Shown here in pieces: positions 61,929-64,000 of a stretch of DNA of 64,000 nucleotides; position 1 is the stretch's first letter; each line of letters opens with the position of its first letter. Below the pieces are notes generated by a model. The model made no database searches. It was not told the DNA's origin and saw only the letters and a list, made by a program, of their open reading frames with translations. Location: the NCBI GenBank assembly GCA_905372865.1, contig CAJPQT010000009.1, positions 26,683 to 90,682 on the forward strand. Direction: 5' to 3'. This stretch comes from an uncultured Centipeda sp. (GTDB lineage: Bacteria > Bacillota > Negativicutes > Selenomonadales > Selenomonadaceae). Position numbers and translations under genes: made by a program.

Positions 61929-63758
61929 GTGACAGACCTCGTTGCCGAAAAGCTGAAACTGCTGCCCGATTCGCCGGGTGTCTACATCATGAAGGACGCA
62001 CGCGGGAAGATCATCTATGTGGGCAAGGCAATCGTCCTCAAAAAACGCGTGCGGCAGTATTTCCAGAGCAGTCGAAATCAAGCTCCGAAGGTGCGGGCAA
62101 TGGTCTCGCACGTCGCCGACTTCGAGACGATCATGACTGCAAACGAAGTCGAATCCTTGATTTTGGAAGCGAACCTGATCAAGAAGCATCGTCCTCGGTA
62201 TAACATTCGACTGAAGGACGATAAGAGTTACCCCTATGTCAAGGTGACGGTGCAGGAGGAATATCCGCGCGTCTTCATCACGCGGCGTGTCCTGCGTGAT
62301 GGAGCGCGCTACTTCGGCCCCTATACAAATGTAACGGCGCTGCGGGACAGCTTGAAGCTCCTGAAGCGCCTTTTTCCTCTGCGTACGTGCCGTACGATGC
62401 CCGACCGTCCCTGTCTGGAGTACCACATCAAGCGTTGTCTGGCGCCCTGCGTGGGGAAGGTAACGGCAGAGGACTACCGTGCGATGATCCGCGCCGTCCT
62501 GCTCTTTCTCGAAGGGCGGACGGACGATGTGGAGCGCGAGCTGGAGCACCGTATGAACCTTTCAGCAGAAGCCTATCACTTCGAGACAGCGGCACGGCTG
62601 CGCGATCAGCTTGCGGCGGTGCGCAAGGCGGCGGAGCGGCAGAACATCGTGACGGGCGCGGGCGATCAGGATGCGATCGGCATGGCGCACTCTGCAGCGG
62701 GTGTCTGCGTGCAGATCTTCTTCATCCGCGGCGGCAAGATGATCGGGCGCGAGCATTTCCTCCTGCGCGGGAGCGAGGAGGAGAGCGATGCGGATATCTT
62801 GCGTGCCTTTCTTGAACAGTACTACAACCAAGCGACATTTGTCCCGCGCGAGGTGCTGCTGCCCCATACGATCGATGCGGCGGGGCAGGAGATCATCGAG
62901 CGCTGGCTTGCGGAGAAGAAGGGCGGGGGAAAGGTCGCGCTCCTCACGCCGCAGCGCGGAACAAAGCACGATCTCGTCATGATGGCGACGGGGAACGCGG
63001 AGAAATTTCTCGCGGACGAAGAGACGCGCCGCAGCCTCGCCGATGAGCAGACGCTCGGCGCGGTCGAGGAGCTTGGGCGTTATCTCGGGCTCAAGAAGCC
63101 GCCGCATCGCATGGAGTGCTTTGATATCTCGCACAATCAGGGGCAGGAGACCGTTGCCTCGATGGTCGTCTTCGAGGGCGGTATGCCGAAGAAGTCGGAC
63201 TACCGCCGCTTTAAGATCAAGAGCGCCGAGGGCAAGCCCGACGACTTCCTCTCCATGCGCGAGGTGACAACGCGGCGTTACGTTGGACTGCCGGAGGATG
63301 AATTGCCCGACCTCATCATCATCGACGGCGGCAAGGGGCAGCTCTCCTCCGCACTTGAAATCATCCGAAACGAGGCGGGGCATAAGAATGTGCCTGTGGT
63401 TGGACTTGCGAAACAGTTTGAGCTCGTCTTTACCGAGGGCAACGTCGAACCTGTCGAACTGCCGCGCCGCAGCCAATCGCTCTATCTCATCCAGCGCATC
63501 CGCGATGAGGCGCACCGCTTTGCGATCACCTTTCATCGGAAGCTGCGCGGCAAGCGCAACCTCGTTTCTGTATTGGATCATATCGTCGGTGTCGGGCCGA
63601 AGCGGCGTCAGGCACTCTGGGCGCACTTCGGAACGCTGGACAAGATTAAGGCGGCTTCGGTCGATGAACTCGCTAGTGTCCCCGGAATGAATCGTCCTTC
63701 GGCGGAGGCGATCTTCCATTTCTTCGAGGCGCAGCGTGAACTCCGTGGGAAACAATAG
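61929..63758 (+). CDS. uvrC: Excinuclease ABC subunit C
   Basis: A complete 609-residue nucleotide-excision repair endonuclease. The N-terminal GIY-YIG nuclease reads GVYIMKDARGKIIYVGKAIVLKKRVRQYF (3' incision). A UVR domain that contacts UvrB lies near residue 205 (DVERELEHRMNLSAEAYHFETAARLRDQ). The RNase H-like 5' nuclease contains ECFDISHNQGQETVASMVVFEGG and DLIIIDGGKGQLSSA. A C-terminal helix-hairpin-helix pair ends the protein. The start is GTG at 61929, directly after the leuA stop; pairing with leuA is probably just co-transcription. Confidence 0.96.
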   Translation: MTDLVAEKLKLLPDSPGVYIMKDARGKIIYVGKAIVLKKRVRQYFQSSRNQAPKVRAMVSHVADFETIMTANEVESLILEANLIKKHRPRYNIRLKDDKSYPYVKVTVQEEYPRVFITRRVLRDGARYFGPYTNVTALRDSLKLLKRLFPLRTCRTMPDRPCLEYHIKRCLAPCVGKVTAEDYRAMIRAVLLFLEGRTDDVERELEHRMNLSAEAYHFETAARLRDQLAAVRKAAERQNIVTGAGDQDAIGMAHSAAGVCVQIFFIRGGKMIGREHFLLRGSEEESDADILRAFLEQYYNQATFVPREVLLPHTIDAAGQEIIERWLAEKKGGGKVALLTPQRGTKHDLVMMATGNAEKFLADEETRRSLADEQTLGAVEELGRYLGLKKPPHRMECFDISHNQGQETVASMVVFEGGMPKKSDYRRFKIKSAEGKPDDFLSMREVTTRRYVGLPEDELPDLIIIDGGKGQLSSALEIIRNEAGHKNVPVVGLAKQFELVFTEGNVEPVELPRRSQSLYLIQRIRDEAHRFAITFHRKLRGKRNLVSVLDHIVGVGPKRRQALWAHFGTLDKIKAASVDELASVPGMNRPSAEAIFHFFEAQRELRGKQ

Positions 63759-64000
63759 AAAAGAGAGGATTCTCCCCCTAAAATGACGAGATGTATGATT
63801 GCTCTGCAGTTCTGATTATTGTAGAATAATCAAAAAGATTTGAAATTGATGACATCTTATTCTTTCAGAGATTTGTTACATTTGGTTTGATCCGCAGCGC
63901 GCCGTCTCCTTTCGAGACAAATTCCTAAGTAAATGGTGCGCGGCGGTTATCAAATAAATCCCCATTTCCCCCATCCCCCCATTCCCATATTTTCCCCTTC
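63759..64000. other. A/T-richer non-coding end of window
   Basis: After uvrC the sequence is richer in A and T, with poly-C tracts at the far end (ATTTCCCCCATCCCCCCATT). I see no gene, clear terminator or promoter that I can support. Confidence 0.5.

Noticed and set aside
1..64000. CRISPR arrays, tRNA or rRNA genes
   Set aside because: I saw no regularly spaced short repeats and no tRNA-like cloverleaf or rRNA sequence. A covariance-model scan could still find a single tRNA I missed.

Overview
The window looks like a chromosome segment of a diderm Firmicute of the class Negativicutes, most like Selenomonas or a close relative. The gene order infB-rbfA-nrnA-truB and the housekeeping proteins are Firmicute-like. 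Yet four TonB-dependent outer-membrane receptors and a TonB protein are present, which requires an outer membrane. The DNA is GC-rich apart from a few A/T-richer patches. The genus is an inference from gene content; I could not run a search.

Layout. 1-3521: end of the translation/RNA operon (infB, rbfA, nrnA, truB). 3975-6896: M16 metalloprotease. 6966-13486: dapA, then a compact run of mmuM, folE, folP, folB, a folK-DHFR fusion, ung and an MsrA-MsrB lipoprotein. 13554-37788: a roughly 24-kb apparent single transcription unit that starts with a promoter and cobalamin riboswitch and ends at a strong terminator. 38061-39757: a soluble PAS chemoreceptor and a GNAT acetyltransferase. 39806-43854: an IS30 remnant, then a second cobalamin riboswitch driving a substrate-binding protein and receptor that are paralogues of two genes in the large operon. 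44018-45204: an IS30-type element with a frameshifted transposase. 45229-52828: a polar amino acid ABC permease and ATPase, a DMT exporter, an FtsZ paralogue without a C-terminal tail, an HD hydrolase, glnS, a small unknown protein and an ion permease. 52866-63758: DUF1848 protein, zinc-ribbon protein, amino acid binding lipoprotein, RluA-type synthase and nucleobase permease (minus strand), manA, a DUF2156 protein, leuA and uvrC.

The outstanding locus is 13.5-37.8 kb. In order it encodes a TonB receptor, a BtuF-like lipoprotein, a radical SAM/SPASM enzyme, a possible 35-residue Cys-rich peptide, a second TonB receptor, a three-part ATP-dependent chelatase (ChlI-like, ChlD-like, CobN/ChlH-like), a second binding protein, a complete nitrogenase-like H-D-K set, a third binding protein, one BtuD/BtuC-type ATPase and permease, TonB, a third TonB receptor, and a TIM-barrel protein resembling the AP-endonuclease-2 superfamily to which the corrinoid-remodelling enzyme CbiR belongs. 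Metal chelatase plus nitrogenase-like reductase is the enzyme logic of bacteriochlorophyll and F430 synthesis. Here it sits inside a tetrapyrrole uptake operon controlled by a B12 riboswitch. My hypothesis is import of a corrinoid or other tetrapyrrole followed by reductive ring modification and metal removal, exchange or insertion. I do not know of a described system with this composition.

Repeats. Six copies of a roughly 160-bp inverted-repeat element, each bounded by TA dinucleotides, behave like a MITE family. One copy is nested in a second dispersed repeat whose uninterrupted copy elsewhere in the window gives the empty site.
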